From contig NZ_JBNNGK010000003.1 in NCBI RefSeq assembly GCF_050268245.1, positions 324,534 to 388,533 of the forward strand: a stretch of 64,000 nt of DNA, written 5' to 3'. The translations under genes were made by a program, and so were the position numbers. Numbering within the stretch: position 1 is the stretch's first letter; each line of letters starts with the position of its first letter. This document shows positions 50,601 through 56,080 of the stretch, piece by piece. Source of the stretch: JBNNGK01 sp050268245. Its GTDB lineage: Bacteria; Pseudomonadota; Gammaproteobacteria; Enterobacterales; Enterobacteriaceae. The notes beneath the pieces are model-generated. The model was not told the origin of the DNA and searched no databases. It was given only the letters and a program-made list of their open reading frames with translations.

Positions 50601-51754
50601 TGGAATGCCGGGAAATCTGTTGGCCTCATATCAACGATCGGGCAACGTTTGAACAGAGATTCGCGCTATTCCAGCAGTCGGTGAACATGGCGCTGTTCCA
50701 CGCGGAACGGATGCCGATGTTTGATGTGTATCTTGTCCATAATGGCGCAGATCTGGGCGCGATTTATCTGGTGACGCATCACTTCCATGCCGATGGTTTT
50801 ACCTTGTTCATGCTGCTGCAAGAGCTCTATCTCCGCTATACCGCGCTGCTCAGCGACACCGAGTTCGTTTGCGACAAACCCACGGCTGAATATGCGCATT
50901 TCGCCTTGAGCCAGTTTGGCGAACATCGGGATAGCGCGACTGCATATTGGTTGAGCCAGTTACGCGACAAACGCGTGCCCTTTGTGCTGCGCGACAAAGA
51001 CATCGCACGCCAAGACCCGTCAAACAAAGCCGGAAACGTTGGAAAGGCGGGGGTTTATCATCTGCAAGTCTCGGATGAGATGCTTGGCCAATTGCAGGCA
51101 TCAAATCGCCGCCATAAGACCACGCTCACACAGCTCGCGACCTGTGCCTTGGCGGTGCTGACGTATCGCATTACCGGCGTGAACATACCGATCCAAATGG
51201 CGTACAACCTCAGAGACCGATATGAATTTGAGCCGATATGCGGCGACTTCTCGTCATCGGTTCCCCTGGTATTAACGCTTCAGCCTCACTTCAACCTACA
51301 ACACGTGTGGCGCACCTATGAAAACGCCATCCTGCAGGTGCAAAAATATAAGCACTTTGATTTTGTTGCCCTGCATCGGCAACTCGTCCTCGCAGAGAGC
51401 GCTGCCCACGAACACACCCTATTGGGCAGCCTAGCGGTCGACAGTAATGATCGGGACAGCTTCGTTGAGGTCACGGCTTTCGCCCGAAAATTGCTGCCGA
51501 TGTCGCTGGAAGAAAGGGAGCCCTCAGCCCCCTTGTTAATGGGATTGTTGAAGACAAACGGCGTGCTGAGCCTGCCGTTCGTCTATGACCGCAGGTATTT
51601 CTCGCCGGATCTGATTCAGGTACTTGCTGAGCACGTAGGCTTTTTATTGACGCTGATGGTGGAACAACCGGAATTGAACGTGGAGGACATTCCCGTTCCC
51701 GAAATGCTGATCGACCGTTTGTCGCCGGAGGCGATGGCGGCTTTGGATGTTTAG
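35651..51754 (+). CDS. oocS: Trans-AT PKS, MT-ACP-ACP / four KS modules / internal TE / C-terminal C domain
   Basis: A 5,367-residue protein. Domains: C-methyltransferase at about 60-380 (SAM loop GAGTGG near 199); tandem ACPs Ser452 and Ser568; KS Cys816, DH (His1288, Asp1461; a divergent DH with DGSAI in place of DxxxQ), ACP Ser1627; KS Cys1902, KR with TGGFGGLG near 2623, ACP Ser2937; KS Cys3181 (SHSTGS in place of HGTGT, His kept), ACP Ser3683, thioesterase-like domain at about 3760-4090 (GYSMGG, Ser3861; probable His4066); KS Cys4266, ACP Ser4775; condensation-like domain at about 4900-5367 with intact HHFHADG at 5043-5049. It completes the split module begun in OocR. A TE followed by a full KS-ACP-C is unusual. 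As I recall, a TE-like domain in the oocydin PKS performs O-acetylation rather than release, which would leave chain release or macrolactonisation to the C domain. That last step is inference. Confidence 0.88.
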   Translation: MPKIADNQWDTETDVLLQSHHPHAINAWLAQLLYLQLDRLGVFSASVHQDDFTEHADRWGLDPQFQLWWRESIRLLLAAELIAWRDGVLVCRGPSSEHAEAVWRAWDDFRDGHRHDSARMTQMNLVDACLRNLPQILTGGLPATEVLFPNASMEKVEGIYKDNPVSDLFNRVLTKTVSDYVSGVLRLEREAQLNLVEIGAGTGGTTAMVLPALMTHQRNIQQYLYTDLSQAFLMHARRCYGPTCPFLDYALWDIEQPLATQPIPPASFDVAIATNVLHATKDIRSTLRHCKAALRNGGMVIINELSDKSVFTHLTFGLLKGWWLHQDTALRIEGSPAIAPDTWREILEEEGFHSVEFPAQKAHALGQTIIVAFSNGVIRQQAPLSKKRNQPAKQQATPRPAAPASAPEAGLTEERMVAHISEVILSALAQAVNLSPEQIDAETAFSEYGIDSILTVNFTNKINELIGVRLNPAALYDYRSVASLSGHIHRSASEAVRASLAASSAHEGGEAVPAHTDKKGPAAARSTHDENKLKYITDSVIDVLAKTVNLQPERIDEQTALSDFGIDSILSVNFINQINQSLGIALNPAVLYDYATIEALSAHICRTYPELHVIAEPLAAPQPQPPSDRRREPVPPIAAPEAKASGQRHVESDAIAVIGMAGQFPGAEDIQGFWDNLAADNAGIEALPHHYLDPARYSADTDKDAAIRDGKTYCKWGGIVKDRDCFDAGFFRISEQDALSMSPHQRLVLQESWKALEDAGYNPKALSGANAGVFIGAEPANYQQGSFVGSSEAIIASRVSYFLDLKGPALVVNTGCSSSAVAIHLACESLRRRETELALAGGVFTALDADALASLSGIGLLSHKAVCPIFDQEADGMLLSEGIGLVVLKRLEQAIADGDPIHAVIRASGINQDGASNGITAPSGTAQQQLLEQVYHKYRINPEELSYLEAHATGGKLGDTIEVNALVRAFKALTAKQHFCALGSVKSHIGHTSAASGVIGLIKIVLSMRHRHLPGLKDYRQINPLFELQDSAFYLQSSASAWHGHGDKPRLAALNSFGHSGTNAHLVIEEYVATQAVAEPANAGWMIPLSAKTPDRLYAQAEALSTWLETMGRQGRESEENARAFMQSMAYTLQIGREAMPERFLMIVHDHRDCLRQLQAFCRRQTATSHAANAARKQPPLSAEAYQDRGLHRLSHAELETIGHAWLQGRPVNWQSFYSSAPKRIHLPGYRFAKAVFRASDSGFTEKNRPAGSAIADGHYPIGKVGLFRAGHPWSRPFNRHHPVLRHHKAFGQSLMPGLAYIDLLFQFFHRQGMDYRRLEMRNLVIHHPLTIADDYAVEAHISCQKHEQGYWQLRVEGYEVFDDHRQSELKTYMSAEMHSVQAAPFDETLDLTPLKQGATGRLGLREAYETFGGTDIRHSGPMVGDGVIYHLPMANLIDIAVPEEPLPGAEDYLFHPVLIDGSAIGSGSLFLEQNAQQDIFLPLYYESFRATSPLSAQCITRIGRDSLKQTPQLSYLTMEFFTPHGEKIGELKNFTCKRVRDAAAINASQPHADVTTQAAAAVMSADLIEPMKNETLSVTASIVADTHDSALECAEQRVKKILADTLTKSPEEIETDIGYYELGLDSAGLLHMVKLLEQSLKVKLNPTVLFEYANVGELAAYLLEQYPMSFLAADKASAAQGDVSPQTQNAGISTSEIQTDAAANNAKQQASRSSADMRQPAASGDEDIAVIGIAGRYPGAQDMAEFWANLNAGKDSVTEIPAERWRKEVLDGVASPSGRPISRWGGFIDDVDCFDAQFFRVSPREAQWLNPQERLFLETCWTAIEDAGYTPETLVAEEGPNKRRDVGVFVGVMHNDYALIAAEIVNRGQVMPLSMNHAPIANRVSYFCGFHGPSFAIDTVCSSSLTALHLALESLHRGESKVAIAGGVNLSLHPYKYMTYGLADMYSSDGRCRTFGDGGNGFVSGEGVGAVLLKPLSQALKDRDNIYALIKGSAINHVGQVSGITVPSPVAQADLMLRCYEKTGIDPRTISYIEAHGTGTALGDPIEIQGLVKAFRQHTPDKQFCAIGSVKSNIGHAESAAGISGLSKVILQLHHKMLVPSLLHAEQVNPYLELEHSPFYIQREAKAWEQPRVEHNGEAIAVPRRAGISSFGATGSNAHLIVEEFLPPVSHRAASAQPLIVPLSAKNEDRLRVMAGNLAQFLANHPNLDGLPPEDLAFTLQVGRRSLEERVVFVVQDLRELEQKLAAFATEAVLPEQSWRGSAGSNGKDSARSGGFLSADDSAALLQRWIAQNAVHKIARFWVEGFRVDWPQLYPLATPCRISLPGYPFAREKHWLPAPDDLGRIAHAASAASSDETAAPGSAPVSPEEPERLMLFTESWHKMPAPAAPRPPRDFNTLICFLSQPESQHLLRLHMKTLAPQTEVVFVSREPERRAERVFSLPHAGAEQEQTENYHRCFTQLKSAQIDPQRSAILYLWPLEERGHLPDYAALHHLLSSMVKTGMAPQRLLLAGASHYSLGRAYLESWIGIERSLTAALPSTQCAIAASVVSGADAADESVVLAAHAVTELSLSRLYQQITAQDFESVCYENEERHVLQVQPGPASLTGPEETGIKQGGTYLITGGFGGLGLIFARYLAQRYSARLILTGRTAMNAERGAVVDELVRLGGQVHYIQADVCDASAMRFNLAQARQAMGAILGVIHAAGIEAGEPVFAKSRQAFEAVLQPKVDGPQIVDELLTQDPLDFVCYFSSSAAFLGDFGSCDYAMGNRFLMSFGKHRMAQVKQGHLRGKTLIINWPFWAEGKMGAHDKESAGFYLSATGQRALNSAEGLQVFEQLLQQGEGQYLVIAGKPARAAQLLGLDKHRVAGPAPDPDSASPSHDVAGTGDLQQPALPAGKTTDIRAEVSHILKTLIHRLLGTPLDRIGLDSGFADFGFDSITLASFSRELSQRFNLDITPTVLFGHSSVKRLTEYFCREHASVLHDMLSPHIAEDTGAAAIPLVQPPPEAASATAPHREIGAAEEPIAIIGMSGRFPQADSIDEFWDALIQGKSGIGEMSEPRWDWGAVTDNGAVVPQWGAFMTDIMRFDAAFFDIAPKEAMDMDPRQRIFLQEAWRTFEDAGYMGPRIRGMSCGVYVGAEESDYGMLVGEQGSINGNQNATLAARISYALDLKGPNLALTAACASGLVAVHQACLALRQGDCEMALAGGINLLMTPWVYQSMHRSGMLSPDGNASVFDQRANGLVPGEAVAAVLLKPLSKAKADGDRIYGCIKASGVNYDGKTNGITAPNPLRQAELLKNIYDRYRIDPRAIQYVISHSTGSQLGDPLEVQALADAFAGGGDDPHRCVLGSIKPLIGHTFAASGVVSLIAMLKAITHQTMPATHRFETCNRYINLERTPFTIERQNQPWLRRGMQPRLGAISATGISGTNAHAVIEEYIADDPESGQASKTPLSAGAAAHSTIVPISAKTAEALRAYVQACAQFLRDQPATRLDRLAYSLQTGRDAMAQRVAFVAADSAELHEQLAQFIAGQAAPGVYHISAQNGDNVTNSQAWGDENSVPPEQIQAWIAARQWQALADAWSRGAEIDWFELYREARPPQRSAGPVYPFQGKRYWATLSPTMQRGPAVVHTQTAEAASDATMGESKTSSLDAITRQVRSLLIQTLYFEEADVANHQPFTELGLNSINAVGFIEALNRSLAAGVTINAIFEYPSIDALSAYLHALPRGRLASAASDGTNGQAESMEAAPALSAEQGAAARGRQMGKAWLKQYPECIPLSRQLRAGDEREHDRSRFWIHPLTGSTGLYLKVAENLGDDYAIWGIHSRGFLTRFSPLKSIESMANYYIEILQAGNATGPYELAGYSMGGIIAYEMARQLQLAGYRVSSLILLEPPFPQPEPLRQSSPFDYRDALLMSANFFLHYSLKEILASGQVAFESLAYREQELMGIDADKLAAWLAEGCLRKGVAQPLPVVQEKIENMAQILKHNREAMAAYVVKALPKAHDIDLHYMTLSPSSNDEQPDTGSASSALAENNRHVLGEALTHDESHCQRWLDYLPGAQVFRSRAKDHFHLLSERESVAMISDRCRTIYQNASARKTTVADAEEPVARPRQPGRERIAIIGMSGQFPGARNADELWRLLEQGQSAFTPPPDDRGWSAGQYEGYGAFLTEIKSFDPLFFNMSPQEASMLDPCERLFLQESWKAIEDAGIRPDALSGGRWGVFCGSGGDYTLRFAAGEHFAPNITLSQIPGRVSYSLDLKGPCLSVEAGCASSLLSIAQACDHLAQGQCDVAIAGGAQIYSTPNMLISASRFGLLSQADRGGAFSTCASGMMPGESVGVIILKPLSLALAQGDRIHGVIEGWGSNHNGRTHGIMAPSAKAQVALLSDTYQRFDIRPESITLVEAHATGMPAADTAEIAALSQVFRGQERARQSCALGSVENNIGHAFHSSGINHLFKVLLALKHRAIPGTPNTEDREVLPALEDGPFYINSATVPWQPEAGQARRAAISSFGATGINVHLVIAEPDSNGEAREKGQDGSLSLATSRLECARPVYLALSGKNERALQQRCRELQKFVQARPELDLQQLAANLLLRRTHFAYRCACVVSGVEELRYFLAQVVAGAVLTPADPGYRGKAAPGGQRLAEHAASSSVACVRQAIQDPSDSGNWLRLARLYVDGVDFMTQDFHAGANIAQAFSSAEKFPLSLPTYPFDARLCWAGNAEPAPVGKSSADLAPEQTPAPAAAQPIVQKLLGILAELAGLASTEIDPDEPITHYGIDSLLGLRLLNRINSAFVTAFDAELLTRGTLRAIAGEIAAHPLSAPVAVPQDAASASRPAYIQSASLAIRRTAALTADELTLARAELGRLLQQGVGVWKDSAHLHVEFNRNAPCARQALEHANQADILGMSLEEGVRYYPTSHIQAFVLHETEVKKRATFNIGQGFWLEMPIDLALLNQALNDMARRHAILRTGAELVAQQWAQVVHEALTLECREICWPHINDRATFEQRFALFQQSVNMALFHAERMPMFDVYLVHNGADLGAIYLVTHHFHADGFTLFMLLQELYLRYTALLSDTEFVCDKPTAEYAHFALSQFGEHRDSATAYWLSQLRDKRVPFVLRDKDIARQDPSNKAGNVGKAGVYHLQVSDEMLGQLQASNRRHKTTLTQLATCALAVLTYRITGVNIPIQMAYNLRDRYEFEPICGDFSSSVPLVLTLQPHFNLQHVWRTYENAILQVQKYKHFDFVALHRQLVLAESAAHEHTLLGSLAVDSNDRDSFVEVTAFARKLLPMSLEEREPSAPLLMGLLKTNGVLSLPFVYDRRYFSPDLIQVLAEHVGFLLTLMVEQPELNVEDIPVPEMLIDRLSPEAMAALDV
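46930..47920 (+). other. Internal thioesterase-like domain, probable O-acetyltransferase (in OocS)
   Basis: An alpha/beta-hydrolase type I TE pattern sits in the middle of OocS: HPLTGSTGLY as the oxyanion-side segment, the nucleophile elbow GYSMGG with Ser3861, and a late DHFHLL with His4066. It follows ACP Ser3683 and is followed by a complete KS-ACP-C. A hydrolytic TE here would abort synthesis, so an acyl-transfer role fits better. Haterumalides carry an acetate ester. Confidence 0.75.
50300..51754 (+). other. C-terminal condensation-like domain (in OocS)
   Basis: About 450 residues resemble NRPS condensation domains, with the catalytic HHxxxDG intact (HHFHADG, 5043-5049), followed by YRITG and a GDFSSSVPL segment like the late C-domain motifs. 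No adenylation or PCP domain follows. In other trans-AT PKSs, terminal C domains form esters or lactones. Here it is the last domain of the line. Confidence 0.8.
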
Positions 51755-51823
51755 CGCCAACGAAGGGCGCAAGTAAATGAAAGGCTAACCCGGTTAGCCA
51801 TAAAACAACTGATGAGGATATCG

Positions 51824-52654
51824 ATGTCATTGCACCTATTTAAAATAAAGTTCGCCGCCGTCGCGGCTTTTTCTCTGCCATTGATGGCATTCAATACGTA
51901 TGCGGATACCCCTTTGTCGAAACCGATGGGCTTTAGCCAGGTGCTGACCTTTATGGGCTCCGGCGTCATTAATATCACCAAGAGTGAACCTTTCCCCGGG
52001 GTGACCGGGTGTCTGGGCACCCTATGTACCAGCGACTATTTCTACAGGCATATCATGGGATTCAATGAGCAGCAGGTGGCGCAAAAAAGAGAAGACGCCA
52101 TCGCTTATTTTAACCAGGAATTCGGCATTGATGTAAAAGCGCTGGACGCACAAAAACGCATTGAATTGAAACCTTATACCGGCAACCCGGATGGCGAGTA
52201 TCGCTTGTATTCCGTCGCCGGGATGGAGTTACCTGCAGCCGGGTGGATTGTGCGTGACGGCGGCTTCTACATTACGGTTCTCGATAACGGCGGTATTCCG
52301 CTGGGCGGGCGCCATAGCGGCGAAAAAGCCACGCCAAAAAATCAGATGTATTACGGGAACTACAATATTCTGGCGACCAGCCCCCCGCATCAGCTAAAAG
52401 AAATCGTGATCGGTTATGAGTCGAACGAAATAGCGGTGATCTCCCCGGATGGCCTGCGTACAACCTTTAATACCCGCACGCACCATGAACGCTGGGGGGA
52501 AGGCCAGAGTTACGTGAGTTACGAATTTAAATTGAATGCCGACAAAACGGTTTTGACCAATGGCCGGGAAGTCATGACGTTTGCCAAATATCCGGCGACA
52601 AGAGATTTTCCTGACTATCCATCCTTTGCCATGAAAGGGGATGCCGACCATTAA
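51824..52654 (+). CDS. oocT: Secreted or periplasmic protein of unknown function within the PKS operon
   Basis: A start at ATG 51824 (276 aa) is chosen because GAGGA at 51814-51818 lies 5 nt upstream. The in-frame ATG at 51812 has no RBS. The N-terminus is a clear Sec signal peptide: lysines, then a hydrophobic stretch, and a likely cut after TYA near residue 27. The mature part has a GCLGTLC motif whose two Cys could form a disulfide, and a beta-rich, charged body. I recognise no family. It lies 69 nt after oocS and 40 nt before oocU and is co-directional, so it belongs to the operon, but a periplasmic protein has no evident place on a cytosolic assembly line. Possible roles are export help, self-protection or late extracellular tailoring. 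None is shown by sequence. Confidence 0.7.
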   Translation: MSLHLFKIKFAAVAAFSLPLMAFNTYADTPLSKPMGFSQVLTFMGSGVINITKSEPFPGVTGCLGTLCTSDYFYRHIMGFNEQQVAQKREDAIAYFNQEFGIDVKALDAQKRIELKPYTGNPDGEYRLYSVAGMELPAAGWIVRDGGFYITVLDNGGIPLGGRHSGEKATPKNQMYYGNYNILATSPPHQLKEIVIGYESNEIAVISPDGLRTTFNTRTHHERWGEGQSYVSYEFKLNADKTVLTNGREVMTFAKYPATRDFPDYPSFAMKGDADH

Positions 52655-52694
52655 GGCTTTCCTGACTGCCTGAGTAAGTGAATGAGAGGCAATA

Positions 52695-54143
52695 ATGACC
52701 TATGTGAAAACGTTGGCGGAACGCCGCCAACACCCGCCTCATTCTGAGGCCGGCGAAGGACGGCAGCTGGCTCAGGCTGAGCGGTTGGGAAGTGCGGCGT
52801 TCCGCCAGGACTATGGCGTTAAATACGCCTACTCCAGTGGCTCAATGTATCAGGGAATTGCATCCCGCAAACTGGTCGTGGCGATGGCCCGGGCCAAGAT
52901 GATGAGTTTTTTCGGTTCGGGAGGGCTGAGTCTGCCGCTGTTGCAAGAAGCCATTTTAGGCATTCAATCTGATCTGAACGGAGAGTCATTCGGCATGAAC
53001 ATGCTCGCTGACTATGAGTTTCCGGAAAAAGAAATGCGCCGGATTGAATTGTTCCTGGCCCATGATATTCGTTTTATTGAAGCCGCAGCTTATATTGCGA
53101 TTACGCCGGCCTTGGTTCTTTACCGGCTGCGCGGTATTCACCTAGGGAAAGACCAACAGCTGGTCATTCCGCATACGCTGATGGCAAAAGTCTCACGCCC
53201 TGAGGTCGCCGAGGTTTTTGCCAATCCGGCGCCGCCTGATTTAGTTGCCCGGCTCTACGCACAAGGGTTGCTGACGCCGCAAGAGGCTGAGCTGGCACCG
53301 CGGGTTCCCATGGCCCAGGATATTTGCGTCGAGTCAGATTCTGCCGGCCATACCGATCAAGGCAATGCGTATGTTCTTTTTCCGGCCATTGCCCGGCTTT
53401 GCCGGGATATTTCGGGCCGGCAAGGCTATCAGAAACCGCTCAGAGTCGGGGCCGCCGGTGGTATAGGCACGCCGGAAGCCGTGATGGCGGCCTTTATGCT
53501 GGGGGCTGATTTTATCATCACCGGTTCGGTGAATCAGTGTTCGGTAGAGGCGGCGACCAGTGACGAAGTGAAAGACCTACTGCAAAACATCAATATTCAG
53601 GATACCGACTATGCACCTGCCGGCGATATGTTTGAGCAGGGCGCCAAAGTGCAAGTGCTTAGGCGTGGCGTGTTTTTCCCCGCTCGCGCCAATAAGCTTT
53701 ACCAGCTTTATCAGCAATACAATTCATTGGATGAGCTACCGCAGGCGATAAAAAACCAGCTTGAAGGTAAGTACTTTAAACGGCCGCTATCCGCCGTCTG
53801 GGAAGACGTGAAGCAATATTATCAAGCTCGCCGCCCAGAAATGCTGGAAAAGATAGAAGGGCAGCCGCGGCGTAAAATGGTGGCGGTCTTCCGCTGGTAT
53901 TTTGCTTACAGCTCGCGGTTGGCGCTAGCCGGCGATCCGGAAAACAAGGTTGACTACCAGGTGCATTGCGGGCCGGCGTTGGGCGCCTTCAATCAATGGG
54001 TAAAAGGCTCCGCTTATGAAGACTGGCGTAACCGCCACGTGGATGAAATCGGGGAAATATTGATGCAGGAAGCCGCCTCGATGCTATCGACAAAGATCGG
54101 TTTGCTCAAAAGCGATGTTTCACCTTCTTACTCCTATTCTTAA
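52695..54143 (+). CDS. oocU: Trans-acting enoyl reductase, PfaD family
   Basis: This 482-residue protein is the length of PfaD-type FMN-dependent enoyl reductases, which act in trans on ACP-bound enoyl chains in AT-less PKSs. Visible marks are an N-terminal GVKYAYSSGSMYQGIAS segment, a VESDSAGHTDQG segment near 213, and the FMN phosphate-binding GAAGGIGTPEAV near 252 followed by GADFIITGSVNQ. None of the PKS modules in this window has a built-in ER, so any saturated positions need this protein. It is followed after 18 nt by the AT gene oocV, in the ER-AT order common in trans-AT clusters. The RBS is a GAGAGG-like stretch before ATG 52695. Confidence 0.9.
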   Translation: MTYVKTLAERRQHPPHSEAGEGRQLAQAERLGSAAFRQDYGVKYAYSSGSMYQGIASRKLVVAMARAKMMSFFGSGGLSLPLLQEAILGIQSDLNGESFGMNMLADYEFPEKEMRRIELFLAHDIRFIEAAAYIAITPALVLYRLRGIHLGKDQQLVIPHTLMAKVSRPEVAEVFANPAPPDLVARLYAQGLLTPQEAELAPRVPMAQDICVESDSAGHTDQGNAYVLFPAIARLCRDISGRQGYQKPLRVGAAGGIGTPEAVMAAFMLGADFIITGSVNQCSVEAATSDEVKDLLQNINIQDTDYAPAGDMFEQGAKVQVLRRGVFFPARANKLYQLYQQYNSLDELPQAIKNQLEGKYFKRPLSAVWEDVKQYYQARRPEMLEKIEGQPRRKMVAVFRWYFAYSSRLALAGDPENKVDYQVHCGPALGAFNQWVKGSAYEDWRNRHVDEIGEILMQEAASMLSTKIGLLKSDVSPSYSYS

Positions 54144-54161
54144 GCGGATGGCGCAGAATTT

Positions 54162-56036
54162 ATGAAAACAGTCTATACCTTCCCTGGCCAAGGATCGCAA
54201 TATCGTACTATGGGTTATGGCCTCTTCGAACAATTTCCTGAGCTGGTGGCGCAAGCCAGTCAGGTTCTCGGGTATGACATTGCCGAACTTTGCATCAAGG
54301 ATCCGCTGCGCGTTTTAAACCAGACGCAGTACACCCAACCGGCGCTCTATACCGTGAATGCGCTCAGCTACCTGGAACGCAAAGCGCACGGCGCGGCGCA
54401 GCCGGATATCCTAGCCGGGCACAGCCTGGGAGAATATAACGCGCTGTTTGCCGCCGGCGCTTTTGACTTTATTACCGGACTTAAGCTGGTGCAAAAGCGC
54501 GGACAGCTGATGAGCCTTGCCCCCAAGGGAGCCATGGCCGCCGTGCTGGAAATCAATGTCGCTGATATTGAACGTATCCTGGCCGAAAGCGGTTTTCAGC
54601 ACGTTGACATCGCCAATATCAACTCCCTTCAGCAATGCATCATATCCGGGGCTTATGATGAAGTGCTGGCGTTAGAGCCTCGTTTTTTCGAGGCCGGCGC
54701 ACGCTTTGTTCAATTAAATGTCAGTGCGGCGTTCCATTCACGGTTGATGTCGGATATCGAAAGGGAATTCGCCGATTATCTGACGCAGTTTACTTTCCAG
54801 CCCTTATCGATTCCCGTTCTGTCAAATGTTACGGCCCGGGCTTATCCCAGCACGGATTATCAGACGCTGCTGACCCGGCAAATATCCAGCCCGGTTCGCT
54901 GGTATGAGTCTATTTCCTGCTTGCTGGCGCAAGGTTGTGATGAATTTGCCGAAGTGGGCCCCGGCGATGTGTTAACGAAACTGCACCAGCGCATTACCGA
55001 AGCGCCAATGCCGATTGCCCAACCTCAAGAGGCCACAACGCGGCAGGCGCCCCCCAAGGGTTCGCCGCCGGCTACGCCGCGCAAGTTTGTTTTTATGTTC
55101 GCGGGCCAGGGGAGCCAGTACTATCAGATGGGACGGGCTATTTATCATTCCGACGGCCATTTTCGCCAGACGATGGATCGCCTTTGCCACAAGGTTTATA
55201 TGCTCAGCGGTGTGAACCTGCTGGAACAACTCTACAGCGAACGTGATGCCGCAGCTGAGTTTGACGATATTCGCTATACCCACCCGGCGCTGTTTTGTTT
55301 TGGGTACAGCCTGGCTCAGATGTTGATAGCCAGGGGCATCCAACCAGCCGCCGTGGTCGGCCACAGTTTGGGGGAATACATCGCCGCCGTGGTCGCCGGG
55401 ATGCTCCGGCTGGACGACGCGCTTCGGCTGGTCGTTGAACAGGCGCATTTGCTGGAGCAACATGCGCCGGCAGGAGGATTGGCCGTTGTGTTGGCTTCGC
55501 CGGACATTTTTCATCGCGCCACAGATGTCTTTTCTCGCTGCACGCTGGCCGGTGTTAATTTCGGCAATAACTTCTTTATCTCAGGTGAACAGAGCGCTGT
55601 CGTCAGTGCTATACAGAAGCTGACGGAGCACGATATTTTGTCCTTGTCGCTGCCGGTCAGGTACGCATTCCATTCAGCCTCGATCGATGCGATCAAACCC
55701 TCATACCAAAAATTACTGGATAAAACACCATGTTTCGCGCCAACGATGCCCGTTTATTCCTCGGTACTGGGGCGTTCCGTCGGCGCGATGCAACAAGCTG
55801 ATGCCCAAGGTTATTTATGGCGAGTCATCCGAGACAAGGTTGATTTTTCCACCCTGGTCGATTCCGTATTTTCCACCATGAGCGACCACTTTTTTATTGA
55901 TGCCTCCGCCACTGGCAGCTTGTCCAACTTTTTAAAATATTCGCAGGATTTTACCTGTCGACACGGTTATGTCTTAAACCCGTTCAGTGACGGGATGGCA
56001 TCGCTTGAAACCCTGTTATCGCAGGTGAAGGCGTAA
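54162..56036 (+). CDS. oocV: Tandem trans-acyltransferase (AT-AT)
   Basis: The 624-residue protein carries two acyltransferase domains. AT1 (1-285) has PGQGSQ, GHSLGEY with Ser88, and AFHS near 184, typical of malonyl-specific ATs. AT2 (about 305-624) has AGQGSQ, GHSLGEY with Ser402 and AFHS, but is otherwise clearly diverged. AT1 is much closer to OocW than to AT2, which suggests duplication of the first type. In trans-AT clusters one AT usually loads malonyl units and a second type often acts as an acyl hydrolase that clears stalled ACPs, so AT2 is the better proofreading candidate. An acetyl-donor role for the O-acetylating module is another option. The two-domain structure is certain; the division of labour is inferred. 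Confidence 0.9.
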   Translation: MKTVYTFPGQGSQYRTMGYGLFEQFPELVAQASQVLGYDIAELCIKDPLRVLNQTQYTQPALYTVNALSYLERKAHGAAQPDILAGHSLGEYNALFAAGAFDFITGLKLVQKRGQLMSLAPKGAMAAVLEINVADIERILAESGFQHVDIANINSLQQCIISGAYDEVLALEPRFFEAGARFVQLNVSAAFHSRLMSDIEREFADYLTQFTFQPLSIPVLSNVTARAYPSTDYQTLLTRQISSPVRWYESISCLLAQGCDEFAEVGPGDVLTKLHQRITEAPMPIAQPQEATTRQAPPKGSPPATPRKFVFMFAGQGSQYYQMGRAIYHSDGHFRQTMDRLCHKVYMLSGVNLLEQLYSERDAAAEFDDIRYTHPALFCFGYSLAQMLIARGIQPAAVVGHSLGEYIAAVVAGMLRLDDALRLVVEQAHLLEQHAPAGGLAVVLASPDIFHRATDVFSRCTLAGVNFGNNFFISGEQSAVVSAIQKLTEHDILSLSLPVRYAFHSASIDAIKPSYQKLLDKTPCFAPTMPVYSSVLGRSVGAMQQADAQGYLWRVIRDKVDFSTLVDSVFSTMSDHFFIDASATGSLSNFLKYSQDFTCRHGYVLNPFSDGMASLETLLSQVKA

Positions 56037-56080
56037 CAGGGGTGGCGGCTAATAGATTCAATGAGAAGGAGTGTAAGACT

